Below are positions 33,341-42,452 of a stretch of DNA of 64,000 bases, in pieces; positions within the stretch are counted from its first letter, which is position 1, and each line of letters opens with the position of its first letter. This stretch comes from Alkalihalobacillus sp. AL-G (GTDB lineage Bacteria > Bacillota > Bacilli > Bacillales > Fictibacillaceae): the NCBI RefSeq assembly GCF_030643805.1, contig NZ_CP094656.1:1364001-1428000 (forward strand), in the 5' to 3' direction. A model generated the notes under the pieces. It was not told the DNA's origin, ran no database searches, and saw nothing but the letters and a program-made list of their open reading frames with translations. The position numbers and the translations under genes were made by a program.

Positions 33341-33874
33341 TTGGAAGACACCATACATTTTGTCAATAATGAATCACTCGAAGAAATTATTGAACAACTC
33401 ATTGATGAATACGGTGATGCAATCAAGAGACTGATATATACATATATCAAGGACTGGAGTATAACTGAGGACGTAACACAAGAGGTATTCATTACATGTT
33501 ACAACAAATATCATCTTTTTCGTGGAGAATCAAATATAAAAACATGGGTGTATCAAATTGCAGTCAATAAAGCAAAAGATACGTTAAGGCTTAGATCTTA
33601 TAGACAGTTCAATATCGTTGAGCGCCTTAGGGATAATCTGCATAATGGTGAACCTTCCATAGAAGATCAAGTGATTGAGGAAGATGAAAAGCTTGATTTT
33701 TCGAATAAGGTACTATCACTTCCAGTAAAATACCGGGAAGCCATCATCCTTTTTTATTATGAAGACCTAACAATAAGGGAAATAAATGAACTTACGGGAA
33801 TCAACCAACAAACCATTAAGAGTAGACTTAGAAGAGGAAAATCATTACTCCGAAAGGAAATTGAAGGGAAGTGA
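33341..33874 (+). CDS. ECF RNA polymerase sigma factor
   Basis: 177 residues, TTG start behind AGGGGGA. Region 2 (IKRLIYTYIKDWSITEDVTQEVFITCYNKYHLFRGESNIKTWVYQIAVN, core DVTQEVF) and region 4 (LPVKYREAIILFYYEDLTIREI..TIKSRLRRGKSLL) are complete. Resembles the SigV/SigX/SigM size class. The next gene, 10 bp downstream, encodes a membrane protein that is the likely anti-sigma factor. Confidence 0.92.
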   Translation: MEDTIHFVNNESLEEIIEQLIDEYGDAIKRLIYTYIKDWSITEDVTQEVFITCYNKYHLFRGESNIKTWVYQIAVNKAKDTLRLRSYRQFNIVERLRDNLHNGEPSIEDQVIEEDEKLDFSNKVLSLPVKYREAIILFYYEDLTIREINELTGINQQTIKSRLRRGKSLLRKEIEGK

Positions 33875-33884
33875 GTAATCAATC

Positions 33885-35018
33885 ATGGATGAGAAATTAA
33901 CTAAACTTCGTGAAAGTATGGATGAGACAGTATTTAAAGATACTGGAATTAGTACAGAAGAAAAATATAAAATACTCAATGCACTGGGCCATCAAAAAAA
34001 GTTGGGTTTGTTTAAAAGTAGAATCCTAAACCCTATCTTAACGGTAATGGTGAGTCTTGTGCTCATTCCCTATATCTTTTATTTTGGATATGAAAATTTG
34101 ACTGAGTCAACGTACACACAAACAAATCGGAATCAAGAGGGTTATGAGAATATTTTTTCTAGTAAACATATTGATGATATAGGAGTTAGGACTGCAATCA
34201 AAATGGGTCATGGGCAAATTCTTGATCAAACATTTTATGACAAGACGCAGGACATAAGAGTGAATTTTGAAAGAGTAATGACTGATGATAAGGAGACGAA
34301 GCTTTTATTAACCTTTCAAAGTAAAAAAACAGATTTAAAGAACTATTATCTGGATATTTTTGAAGGTAAAACGTCGATCAACCTCATAGCCGGTAATCAT
34401 AAAGTCGAGTTAGATAATGTTGGTTGGGGGAGCAGGTATTATAATCGTAAGGAAAACTTAGTAGCAGAAGCCCTATCATTCGAATCCATCAAAGAATATA
34501 CAGGACAGGACATTCGTTTAGAAATACAAGATTTGACGATTTATGATGGTAATGGGTCAGGGAGAGTACAGACCGATTGGCCACTAGAGTTCAAGGTCGA
34601 TCAATCGGCTATTTTAGAAAGAGAAACAATAGAGATTAATAAAGAGTTTACTTTTAAAAATATAACCTACACGATTAGGCAGGTCGAGTTTTCTGCACTT
34701 GAAACAAGAGTTGTGGTCACTGGCCCTGACACCAGACTCCTAACTGATGAAAATGGAGTACAATACCAAGTAAAGAGCAAACTGGAACTTCAATACCTTA
34801 ATGCAAGGAAAATTGATGAAGAATTTGGTTATATTGTTGATGGAAAAAAATCTGGTGTATTCTTGAGGTCATCTGGAGCAAGAGTCGATCCGATTTTCAG
34901 TAAAGGTGAAATGCAGGGGGCAGATGATGAATATATCATGGTATTTGCTCCTGTAAAGGATCGTGAGGATTGCATTCTCTTAATAGGTGATGATATTAAA
35001 ATACCTTTAACTAAGTAG
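33885..35018 (+). CDS. Membrane-anchored anti-sigma factor with DUF4179-like domain
   Basis: 377 residues. An N-terminal cytoplasmic part of about 50 residues (MDEKLTKLRESMDET) should bind the sigma factor, one membrane segment follows (about 48-68, LNPILTVMVSLVLIPYIFYFGY), and a large extracytoplasmic part of about 300 residues carries DUF4179/DUF5643-like beta domains (TYTIRQVEFSALETRVVVTG). The layout is that of Bacillus ECF anti-sigma factors such as RsiX-like proteins. Start ATG 10 bp after the sigma gene. Confidence 0.82.
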   Translation: MDEKLTKLRESMDETVFKDTGISTEEKYKILNALGHQKKLGLFKSRILNPILTVMVSLVLIPYIFYFGYENLTESTYTQTNRNQEGYENIFSSKHIDDIGVRTAIKMGHGQILDQTFYDKTQDIRVNFERVMTDDKETKLLLTFQSKKTDLKNYYLDIFEGKTSINLIAGNHKVELDNVGWGSRYYNRKENLVAEALSFESIKEYTGQDIRLEIQDLTIYDGNGSGRVQTDWPLEFKVDQSAILERETIEINKEFTFKNITYTIRQVEFSALETRVVVTGPDTRLLTDENGVQYQVKSKLELQYLNARKIDEEFGYIVDGKKSGVFLRSSGARVDPIFSKGEMQGADDEYIMVFAPVKDREDCILLIGDDIKIPLTK

Positions 35019-35072
35019 TAATTGGGTTTATTGATTTTACCAACTGGCGCATTCCTCTTTAAAGTGTAATAA

Positions 35073-35124
35073 GCTTATTCTCAAACGGGCACTTCTCTTT
35101 CAAGATAAGTGCTCCTTTTTCACG
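35073..35124 (+). repeat. Repeat copy R19 (inner hairpin conserved)
   Basis: CTTATTCTCAAACGGGCACTT, then GATAAGTGCTCCTTTTTC: GGGCACTT pairs with AAGTGCTC before a T-run. The right arm is replaced by a Nudix remnant. Confidence 0.5.
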
Positions 35125-35149
35125 CAATTCAAAACAATAAGGTTGTGGC

Positions 35150-35339
35150 CTTTCTTATCGTTGATGCTTTCCAGACTTACTCTCAGGACTTTGACCCTGC
35201 TGAATTTGTTGATGTGAAGCTGATAAATATTGATGAAATTGAATCAATGATTGAACATCGTAAAATTACACAGCGGTTTACTGTAAGTGCATATTACATG
35301 GCAATAGGAAAAGGACTTTTAGAGGTCAAGAGGGGGTAA
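35150..35339 (+). pseudogene. Nudix hydrolase remnant (C-terminal part)
   Basis: About 60 residues in frame with an open stretch from repeat R19: DFDPAEFVDVKLINIDEIESMIEHRKITQRFTVSAYYMA is typical of the C-terminal end of ADP-ribose pyrophosphatase-like Nudix proteins. The Nudix box (GX5EX7REUXEEXGU) is absent, so the 5' two thirds are missing. The ATG at 35109 belongs to the repeat and is not a native start. The stop is 3 bp before the racemase gene. Confidence 0.6.
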
Positions 35340-35342
35340 TTT

Positions 35343-36044
35343 ATGAAAACGATCGGTCTTATAGGAGGAATGAGTTGGGAATCGTCTCTTGAATACTATC
35401 GAGTCATTAATGAAGAGGTGAAAAAACGTCTAGGAGGATTACATTCGGCGAAGTGCATTTTATATAGTGTTGATTTTGACGAGATTGAGCGTTATCAGTC
35501 AGAAGGCAACTGGAACGAAGGTGGGAAAGTATTGGGGAATGTTGCACTCTCGTTAGAAAAAGGGGGTGCGGATTTTATTGTCATTTGCACGAATACGATG
35601 CATAAGGTTGTTCAGGATATCCAAGATCACATCAACATTCCGGTTCTACACATTGCAGACGCAACAGCGATTAAAATTAAGCAACAGGGTAGCACTACAG
35701 TAGGTCTGCTCGGTACCAAGTATACGATGGAGCAAGATTTTTATAAATCACGAATCGAGTCCAACGATATAGAGGTTCAAGTGCCCAATGCCAGCGAAAG
35801 AGAAACCATTAATAAAATAATCTTTGACGAATTATGCTTGGGCAAAATCAATCCGTCATCGAGAGACTATTTTAAAAGAGTGATTGAATGCTTAATCGAG
35901 AATGGGGCAGAAGGAATAATACTAGGTTGTACAGAAATTGGATTGTTGATTAAACAAGAACACTCGGACGTCCCACTATTTGATACAACTCTAATTCACG
36001 CAATAGAAGCCGTTAACTACGCATTGGAGGAGAAATTAACATGA
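35343..36044 (+). CDS. Aspartate/glutamate racemase family protein
   Basis: 233 residues. MKTIGLIGGMSWESSLEYYR is the family start, with the two catalytic Cys in ICTNTMHK (Cys82) and LGCTEIGLL (near 195). Length and motifs fit the YgeA/RacX group of broad-specificity amino-acid racemases. Start ATG behind AGAGGGGG. Probably makes D-amino acids; the substrate is not determined. Confidence 0.9.
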   Translation: MKTIGLIGGMSWESSLEYYRVINEEVKKRLGGLHSAKCILYSVDFDEIERYQSEGNWNEGGKVLGNVALSLEKGGADFIVICTNTMHKVVQDIQDHINIPVLHIADATAIKIKQQGSTTVGLLGTKYTMEQDFYKSRIESNDIEVQVPNASERETINKIIFDELCLGKINPSSRDYFKRVIECLIENGAEGIILGCTEIGLLIKQEHSDVPLFDTTLIHAIEAVNYALEEKLT

Positions 36045-36136
36045 TCATGGTTCAAAAAGCCAATCTTCAGCATGTGTAGGCATCTCTAAAGTATGTTCTC
36101 ATGGCTATAGGAATGCATTTGAAGACAGTCTGGTGA

Positions 36137-36388
36137 ATATACATCGAACGAATTAATGGAGAGTTCTACAATCATAAAAGAATCAGAATAGAAGTATCAT
36201 GCTTAGATGAAGGCTGGGACGGATGGTTCGTCGCTTTGGAAAATAATGAGGTTTTAGGTGCAATCGGGGATACGATAAACCTAACATGAAATAATTCTGT
36301 TTATGAAGGGCACACTGGTATAAGTATTCAAGAAATTCCAAAAGAACTCCTGGAAATACTAATTTTCCACCCAAAATATCCTTGTTAA
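36137..36388 (+). pseudogene. Probable GNAT acetyltransferase remnant
   Basis: One frame reads RIRIEVSCLDEGWDGWFVALENNEVLGAIGDT, which looks like the central beta sheet of a GNAT protein. It is interrupted by a TGA at 36287, then continues in the same frame (HTGISIQEIPKELLEIL) to TAA 36386. There is no start codon or ribosome site. It fills the 355-bp gap before the RNase H-like gene. Confidence 0.45.
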
Positions 36389-36399
36389 GGAGGGGAATT

Positions 36400-37065
36400 A
36401 TGAATGTCAGAATCGAATTTACATATAAAACGCCAAAAGGAACAGTAACAACATTCAGTTCTGGGGAAATGAGTGCGGGGGACGGTATATTAATAGCTGA
36501 GGACTTAGAAAGAACAGGGCGTACAAAAAGTTTAACGTTCGTCGACAGCCTTGAAAATACATGGAACATGAAAGAATTAAAGAAATTTTTAAAGGGAATC
36601 GAAACCGAGCCACACAACGTCACTGTTTATTTTGATGGCGGTTTTGATCTTGAATCAAAAAAATCAGGTTTAGGCTGTGCAATCTATTATGATCAAAGCG
36701 GGAAATCATTTCGACTTCGAAAAAACGCTTTTATCGAAGAACTGGATACTAATAACGAGGCAGAATACGCTGCGCTTCATCTCGGATTACAAGAATTAGA
36801 GCTTTTAGGAGTCCATCATTTGCCTGTAAAATTTATTGGTGATTCCCAGGTTGTGATCAATCAGTTAAAGGGTGAATGGCCGTGTTTTGAAGAGGAATTA
36901 TCAAAATGGGCTGAACGAATTGAAAGTAAACTCAAGCAGTTAGGTATTACTCCAGATTATGAACTCGTTTCACGAAAAAGAAATAAGGAAGCGGACCAAT
37001 TGGCATCCCAAGCTTTAAAAGAAATTGAAATAACAAGTGCAAGTGAAACCAGCCCGGAACAATGA
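36400..37065 (+). CDS. RNase HI-like protein (YpeP-like)
   Basis: 221 residues from ATG 36400 behind AAGGAGGGG. An N-terminal domain of about 70 residues precedes an RNase H fold carrying Asp79 (YFDGGFD), Glu122 (NNEAEYAAL), Asp148 (IGDSQVV) and Asp199 (RKRNKEAD), so the DEDD set is complete. This arrangement matches Bacillus YpeP/reverse-transcriptase-like RNase H proteins. Activity on RNA-DNA hybrids is likely but some of these homologues are inactive. Confidence 0.85.
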   Translation: MNVRIEFTYKTPKGTVTTFSSGEMSAGDGILIAEDLERTGRTKSLTFVDSLENTWNMKELKKFLKGIETEPHNVTVYFDGGFDLESKKSGLGCAIYYDQSGKSFRLRKNAFIEELDTNNEAEYAALHLGLQELELLGVHHLPVKFIGDSQVVINQLKGEWPCFEEELSKWAERIESKLKQLGITPDYELVSRKRNKEADQLASQALKEIEITSASETSPEQ

Positions 37066-37142
37066 CATTGGAGTGGCTTTAATTCGCAACAATGCTTTAA
37101 GCAACAGCCTTGGGTATTAAAATCCTAAGATCTACCTTGTTT

Positions 37143-37679
37143 TTAATTTGGCTTATTGTTTCGTAAAACGGTTATAAACCCATCCAATATATCATGATTA
37201 ACAGAAAATCCTTTACGTTTATAGAATTCCAAGGCGTTATCATTACCGTTCGAGACAAAGATAAAATAATCTTCAACATCATCAAATTTCTTCAACCACT
37301 TCATAGACATCTTGAAAAGTGTAGACCCAACTCCATATTGTCTGTATTCTTCTTTAATATAAAATTGAGATAAGCAACCTACATTATTTCTACTAATAGA
37401 AGAAAGGTCAAAAAAAGTGGCAAATTCATTCGAATACGTTTCTTTGGGAGAGATATTTGTATATACATAACCTACTATTTTATCATCATCTTTAACTATC
37501 ACAATATAATTGTATAGTGCACTTTTTACTGAAGGAACCATCCGTGTGTCAAAACTCATACTGTCGAATAATTCCGGTGTTATGTATGCTTTTGACTTTT
37601 GAAAGGTCATAAGTTCATTGCATATATCCCTACAGCATTCAATTTTATCATCGGGTATAATTTTATATTTTAAATTCAT
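37143..37679 (-). CDS. GNAT family N-acetyltransferase
   Basis: 178 residues, ATG behind AAGGAG. GNAT fold: IVGYVYTNI (strand 4), QFYIKEEYRQYGVGSTLFKMSMKWL (acetyl-CoA loop Q/R-x-x-G-x-G/A as RQYGVGS) and ALEFYKRKGF near the C-terminus. Substrate unknown. Confidence 0.87.
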   Translation of the reverse strand: MNLKYKIIPDDKIECCRDICNELMTFQKSKAYITPELFDSMSFDTRMVPSVKSALYNYIVIVKDDDKIVGYVYTNISPKETYSNEFATFFDLSSISRNNVGCLSQFYIKEEYRQYGVGSTLFKMSMKWLKKFDDVEDYFIFVSNGNDNALEFYKRKGFSVNHDILDGFITVLRNNKPN

Positions 37680-37887
37680 ATTTAATCTGACTCCTTATCA
37701 GTTTAATCTGAAAATCAACACTTAAATAAGTGACAGTAATCTTACATGTGTGCTAGGACTTAAAGCCTTGTTACGATGAATCTATGATTAATTTTAATAC
37801 ATAATTAAATTAAGACAAGTTGAATTTCTTTTTAAAGGAAATCAAAGGGTTGACCCTAGTTTTGAATCAACCCTTTTCAAATTTCAA

Positions 37888-38700
37888 CTAGAACAACACC
37901 ATATTTCCTGATTGTTTTGCGTGTTTTTCTGCTAATTTCATGAGCAAGGTTGTGAGAAAAATGAGTCCAATCAAAATCCCTGCCAATATGAAAAGTGAAG
38001 TGGAGAGTTGGCTAAGATGTTGCCCTTTAATTACTAATCCACGAAAAATATCGAGTACGAAGGTGAGCGGGAACACGACAGCGATCACTTTCCCCCAGAT
38101 TGGAAAGGCTGCTACAGGTAATCGGACACCGGCGAAGAATTGCATCGGCTCCTCTAAAATCGTGAACAGGATGGATGCATCTCTTGAGAATAAAAACACG
38201 ACATTGAGGAATCCACCCCATACGACCGCGGAAATGATTAGAATCAGAAATGCGATTGGAAGTGCTGACCAGATAATGCTTTGTGGACCTCCAAGCGCTA
38301 CTAATAAAAGAACTGAAAAGACGGTGAACAGCCAAGCCGCTTCGAATAAATTTCCAGCAGATCTTCCATACACGAATGCAAGCCTTGAGACAGGAGTCAG
38401 GAAAATCAGTTCGAGTGTTCCTGTCTGACGTTCATAGGACGTTTGCCAAGCGGACTGCACCAGACTCCAGAAAAAGATATAACCGAGAAATCCCGTCAAC
38501 AGAAATAACATGATCGAGTCTGGATCAACAAATTCGGCTATTGGCGAAGTAGCTTCCAAGTTAAATGGTTTCAATGAATAGTAGGAAGTCAGAAATAGCA
38601 GTACCGGCCAGATCAACAATGAAAAATAGATCATTTTACTGTGAAAATTGTGTTGATGGCTTTTGACCATTTCTGCCCACATTCCTGTTATCCATCTCAT
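37888..38700 (-). CDS. ABC-2 type transporter permease
   Basis: 270 residues with six hydrophobic segments. ERQTGTLELIFLTPVSRLAF is the usual cytoplasmic signature of ABC-2 permeases. Last gene of a four-gene minus-strand operon (ArsR, permease, ATPase, permease). Its start overlaps the ATPase stop by 4 bp (ATGA). The two permeases probably form a heterodimer with the ATPase for efflux; substrate unknown. Confidence 0.87.
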   Translation of the reverse strand: MRWITGMWAEMVKSHQHNFHSKMIYFSLLIWPVLLFLTSYYSLKPFNLEATSPIAEFVDPDSIMLFLLTGFLGYIFFWSLVQSAWQTSYERQTGTLELIFLTPVSRLAFVYGRSAGNLFEAAWLFTVFSVLLLVALGGPQSIIWSALPIAFLILIISAVVWGGFLNVVFLFSRDASILFTILEEPMQFFAGVRLPVAAFPIWGKVIAVVFPLTFVLDIFRGLVIKGQHLSQLSTSLFILAGILIGLIFLTTLLMKLAEKHAKQSGNMVLF

Positions 38701-39680
38701 GCGGATCGCTCCTTCGCGAGTTGAAGTATCGCATCCTCCAGTTTAGGCAGCTTCATTTCCATTTTTAAAATAGGCAGGTTGTTCGTGATGAATAGATCGA
38801 TGACGACTTGGGTCGGATCGAAGCTCGCTACCGCCTCGCACCGGGAGCCTTCTTCCGTTAACTCGAAGGCTAGTTGAACCTGTTTGTTTGAAGCGGTGTA
38901 AAACATTCTCTGTTGCATCTCATCCGGTAAAATCGTGGTAGACACAACAACTCGATAGTCGGTGACGATTTGCCCGACGATCCGTGCCGGGCTGTCATGC
39001 ATAATGACTTCTCCTTTATCGATAATATAGACACGGTCACACAATTCCTCGACTTCTTCAAGGTAATGGCTCGTCAGTAAAATTCCTTTATGCTCCTGTT
39101 TAGCAAGGTTTCTAACTGTTGAACGGAGCTGGCGGGCGATCGGTGCATCCAAGCCTAAGGTCGGTTCATCGAGAAACAAGTACTTCGGTTCATTCAACAG
39201 ACCACGAGCGATTTGAAGCCGTTGTTTCATTCCTTTTGAATACCGTTCGACGGGCATGTCTTTAGCGTTCTCTAATTCGACTTGGTTGAGTAAGATGTTC
39301 ACACGACTCGCGAGTTGCTTCCCTTTCAACCCATACAACCGTCCGAAATAATCTAGATTTTCTTTTCCGGTCAGGCGGAAGTAGAGCATCCTTTCGCCGC
39401 CTGCGATCATGTTCACCTTTTGTTTGAGATATTTCGCATTTTGTACAACGTCATATCCATCAATTGAAATCGTTCCCGAGCTTGGTGTGAGTAATGTCGA
39501 AAGCATTTTGATTGTCGTTGTTTTACCTGCCCCATTAAGTCCGAGTAACCCGACGATTTCCCCAGGATGTATAGTTAAATCAATGCCTTTTACGGCATGG
39601 ACGGGTTGTTTTTTTGAGCGTAATAGACCTGCTTTTTGCTTAACTGTATAGGTTTTCGTAATGCCTTTTGCCTCTAACAT
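38697..39680 (-). CDS. ABC transporter ATP-binding protein
   Basis: 327 residues. Walker A GLNGAGKTTT, signature YSKGMKQRLQIARG, Walker B YLFLDEPTLGLD and H-loop TSHYLEEVEEL are all intact. The DrrA-like C-terminal extension of about 90 residues is present. The ATPase of an export system with the ABC-2 permeases on either side. Confidence 0.92.
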   Translation of the reverse strand: MLEAKGITKTYTVKQKAGLLRSKKQPVHAVKGIDLTIHPGEIVGLLGLNGAGKTTTIKMLSTLLTPSSGTISIDGYDVVQNAKYLKQKVNMIAGGERMLYFRLTGKENLDYFGRLYGLKGKQLASRVNILLNQVELENAKDMPVERYSKGMKQRLQIARGLLNEPKYLFLDEPTLGLDAPIARQLRSTVRNLAKQEHKGILLTSHYLEEVEELCDRVYIIDKGEVIMHDSPARIVGQIVTDYRVVVSTTILPDEMQQRMFYTASNKQVQLAFELTEEGSRCEAVASFDPTQVVIDLFITNNLPILKMEMKLPKLEDAILQLAKERSA

Positions 39681-39695
39681 ATATGTAGCCCCCTT

Positions 39696-40505
39696 TTATC
39701 CGAAATGTTTTTCGAGTACAGTTCGTTCCATCCGTTGTAAAAATAGTGAGCCTACTGGAAAGTAGATGATCGTCAGTCCAATGAGCCAATAAATACTTTC
39801 TCTGACAGCGATTATCCCAGCACCTTCCACAAATACATCGCGGAATGCATCGATTCCATGTGTCAAAGGCATGATGAGTCCGATCCACTGGACTGATTGT
39901 GGTAAATATTCAATCGGAAACGTAATGCTGCAGACAAGCCCCATCAAAATGAACAGGGTATTTTGTGTCAGATACGTATCTCGGAACTGGAGCATGAAGC
40001 CTCCTAATACCAACGCTTGACTGAATAGGCAGGTGATGAATACAGCCAGGACGGTGCCAGTTGCAAGTAAGTTTACATTGGAAAACGTCAAGCCGAACAG
40101 GGCTCCTAATAAAAGCATCGCAATAAATTCAATACCCATCCGCATGAAGCCTTGGCTTAAATACCCGAGAAAATAACCTTTGCGTGAAGATGGTGTCAGG
40201 AGAAGCGCTTCAAGCGTTCCCTCTCTTAATTCCGTTATCAGAGCGCGGCTTACGATCATGAGAAGTGAAACTGAAAACGTATAAAGCAATGCGCCAGATA
40301 TGACGTACGACAAGTAATCTCCTGTTTCAGCATATGATTGGAATTGACCATCCATCGACTGATCAAATACATAATGATAGGTAAGAAATGCAAACAAAGT
40401 AAGATAAACACCTGTCAGGATATGACCGACGAAAAAGGACCACGGATAGGCGCGTTTCATTGTGATGAAATTACGGATGAAAGTTGCTCGGAACGTTAAC
40501 CACAT
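39696..40505 (-). CDS. ABC-2 type transporter permease
   Basis: 269 residues with six hydrophobic segments and the LREGTLEALLLTPSSRKGYFLGY signature. It overlaps the ArsR-type gene stop by one base (TAATG) and uses a GGAGG inside that gene, so expression is coupled. Confidence 0.87.
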   Translation of the reverse strand: MWLTFRATFIRNFITMKRAYPWSFFVGHILTGVYLTLFAFLTYHYVFDQSMDGQFQSYAETGDYLSYVISGALLYTFSVSLLMIVSRALITELREGTLEALLLTPSSRKGYFLGYLSQGFMRMGIEFIAMLLLGALFGLTFSNVNLLATGTVLAVFITCLFSQALVLGGFMLQFRDTYLTQNTLFILMGLVCSITFPIEYLPQSVQWIGLIMPLTHGIDAFRDVFVEGAGIIAVRESIYWLIGLTIIYFPVGSLFLQRMERTVLEKHFG

Positions 40506-41527
40506 TAAGATTCCTCCTTTTGAAGCAATGGCTGATCGAAAAACTGATCGAGATCCACCCGAAGCATGCTCAGCCGAGTTACATCTGTTTGATAAAAAAC
40601 GTAATGACCTTGGCGTACACTTGTGATCACATTTGCATTTTCGAGAATTTTCAAATGCTTTGAGATGGTCGCTTTTGCCAGACCGAATTCGTCACCGAGC
40701 TGCTGTGTACAATAGCTGTGATACAAAAGCTTGCGTGCTAATCGTAATCGATTCGGATCAGCCAGGGCTTTTAAAATTTCGATTAAATCACTTGGAACAT
40801 CATCGATCGGACGTTCTTCGCTTGGAAGTTGAACATGCATGTATACGATCAAATGCGGAACCTCGAGCCCAACCAGTAAATGTGGTGCTACGAACGTTGA
40901 CGGATAGAGGGTCAGGGATTCCAGCTGATCGATTTGAAAACGATATGTGTCTGCTTTATAAAAGGCTAGCGCTTTGTCCGTTATCTGAAAACGTGGGTGC
41001 AACGAGTCGAGCGCCTCGACTGGATTTTCTGTATATTGTTTTTTAAGCTCATGGACAGCTTTAATTAGCCAAGGTTCAACTCGAAACAATTCCCTCGCAA
41101 AAAATTTCATGTGATAGTCATACAAAAAATCAGTAAGCTTCCGTTTGATCATTGGTGTTCGGTCAAATGCATATTGTTCGAATTTCGTCCGTTTTTCTGG
41201 GACGATCTTGTAACGGTCTCCAAGCAGAAAACGGAGAAAGGCGTAATCATCTAACTGTACTAGCCGTTCAATCGCTTCCTCCACTTGTTTTTCACGGATT
41301 TGTAAATAGTCGTCAAGGTCCAAGAAGTTGAACCACTGATTCGTAATCTGAGCGAAAAACTCGAAATCCTCCGTCAATTTTTTTGAAAACTGCTCTTTTG
41401 TTTGCTCTGCCCACTGTTTTCTCGCTAAATGATGACTTGGATTCGTAAGAACATGTAAGCTCGCCACCATTTCGCGAAATGGGGAATAAACCATGTGCAC
41501 ATGTGAAATAAACCAATCTGTATTCAA
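40505..41527 (-). CDS. ArsR-type regulator with long N-terminal domain (DUF5937-like)
   Basis: 340 residues, TTG start behind AGGTGAT. Like the protein at 14133, it has about 240 residues of a DUF5937-like domain followed by an ArsR winged helix (LKALADPNRLRLARKLL, GDEFGLAKATISKHLKIL). First gene of the exporter operon, preceded by a perfect dyad that is a likely operator. No metal-site cysteines are evident, so the signal is probably a toxic compound or peptide. Confidence 0.85.
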   Translation of the reverse strand: MNTDWFISHVHMVYSPFREMVASLHVLTNPSHHLARKQWAEQTKEQFSKKLTEDFEFFAQITNQWFNFLDLDDYLQIREKQVEEAIERLVQLDDYAFLRFLLGDRYKIVPEKRTKFEQYAFDRTPMIKRKLTDFLYDYHMKFFARELFRVEPWLIKAVHELKKQYTENPVEALDSLHPRFQITDKALAFYKADTYRFQIDQLESLTLYPSTFVAPHLLVGLEVPHLIVYMHVQLPSEERPIDDVPSDLIEILKALADPNRLRLARKLLYHSYCTQQLGDEFGLAKATISKHLKILENANVITSVRQGHYVFYQTDVTRLSMLRVDLDQFFDQPLLQKEES

Positions 41528-41546
41528 TCAAAATCACCTGTTTTTA

Positions 41547-41570
41547 ATTGATTCGATAAAGTACGAATCA
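41547..41570. promoter_or_regulatory. Candidate ArsR-type operator
   Basis: TTGATTCG-N8-CGAATCAA, an 8-bp perfect inverted repeat 20 bp upstream of the ArsR-type start on the minus strand. The remaining gap to 41840 is about 270 bp; it holds a GC-rich stretch (41660-41745) that I cannot interpret. Confidence 0.55.
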
Positions 41571-41840
41571 AATTTATAATTTTGCAAAATTATTCAATAG
41601 CTTATCGGAGTCATGAGGAAAAGTCAATGAAGTTATAAAAATTTAAATTGTATTCCTTTAGTACGCCGGAATTATCCAGGCGAACAGCCGAGGGGCGAAT
41701 GGACGTGTTTCCGCATGAACCCCCGAAGCTTTACCGGTGAAGTTTCATATCTGAGCACCTAACCTATTTACGTTTAAACATAAATTAATGACAATCACAG
41801 TGCTTATTTTTGCTAAACTTGAACAAGAGAGGTGAACTGA

Positions 41841-42452
41841 ATGATTATCATGATTAACGGGGCATTCGGAGTTGGGAAAACGAGTGTTGCCAATGAACTC
41901 GTGAATGCGATCGGGAACAGCATGCTGTATGATCCAGAGGAAGTCGGTTACATGCTACGGAATATCGTCACCGAAGACGTCATGCTACCAGGAGAGAGAA
42001 CTGGCGACTTCCAAGATATTGAACTTTGGAAAATACTAACTGTAAATGTAGCTCAACTTTTAAAAAAGAGATACGGAAAGAACCTGATCGTTCCTATGAC
42101 CATCTACGACAAGGAGAGATTCCAGTACATATACAAAGGATTTAAACAACTGGACAAACAAACCTTTCATTTCTGTCTCAATGCCGAGGAGGAAACCATC
42201 TACGAGAGGCTTGAAAAACGTGGCGAGAAGGAAGGGAACTGGTGCTTCCAACAAACGAAAAAGTGTGTAGAAGCCTTCAAGAGTAAATGCTTTCAAGAAT
42301 TGATCAAAACAGATAAACTGAGTGTCAAAGAAGTGAGTTCTCAAATTGTGGACCATGTCAAATCAAGATCTTCTTATAAATCCTATGGGGGTATCGAAAA
42401 TGACGGATCTGAACCGCTTATTCCGCAAAAGAATCGGTTATCCGGAAAATGA
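41841..42452 (+). CDS. TmrB-like P-loop protein
   Basis: 203 residues. P-loop INGAFGVGKTS at the N-terminus, then DPEEVGYMLRNIV, DFQDIELWK and LIVPMTIYD. These match B. subtilis TmrB, an ATP-binding tunicamycin resistance protein, in order and spacing. ATG behind AGAGGTG. The last 50 bp overlap the start of the next gene in another frame, so its C-terminal tail after about residue 186 is not conserved. Confidence 0.78.
   Translation: MIIMINGAFGVGKTSVANELVNAIGNSMLYDPEEVGYMLRNIVTEDVMLPGERTGDFQDIELWKILTVNVAQLLKKRYGKNLIVPMTIYDKERFQYIYKGFKQLDKQTFHFCLNAEEETIYERLEKRGEKEGNWCFQQTKKCVEAFKSKCFQELIKTDKLSVKEVSSQIVDHVKSRSSYKSYGGIENDGSEPLIPQKNRLSGK

Noticed and set aside
35109-35150. ATG at 35109 as a start for the Nudix fragment
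   Set aside because: The ATG and first codons belong to repeat R19; the Nudix similarity begins later and lacks the catalytic box.
37940-38428. 162-codon ORF on the + strand
   Set aside because: Lies antisense inside the ABC-2 permease gene, rich in Ser, Arg and Pro; a shadow frame.
41660-41745. GC-rich stretch with CGCCGGA and GGCGAA words as another 21-bp array
   Set aside because: The words resemble the CGCCGRAC core but no constant period could be found.
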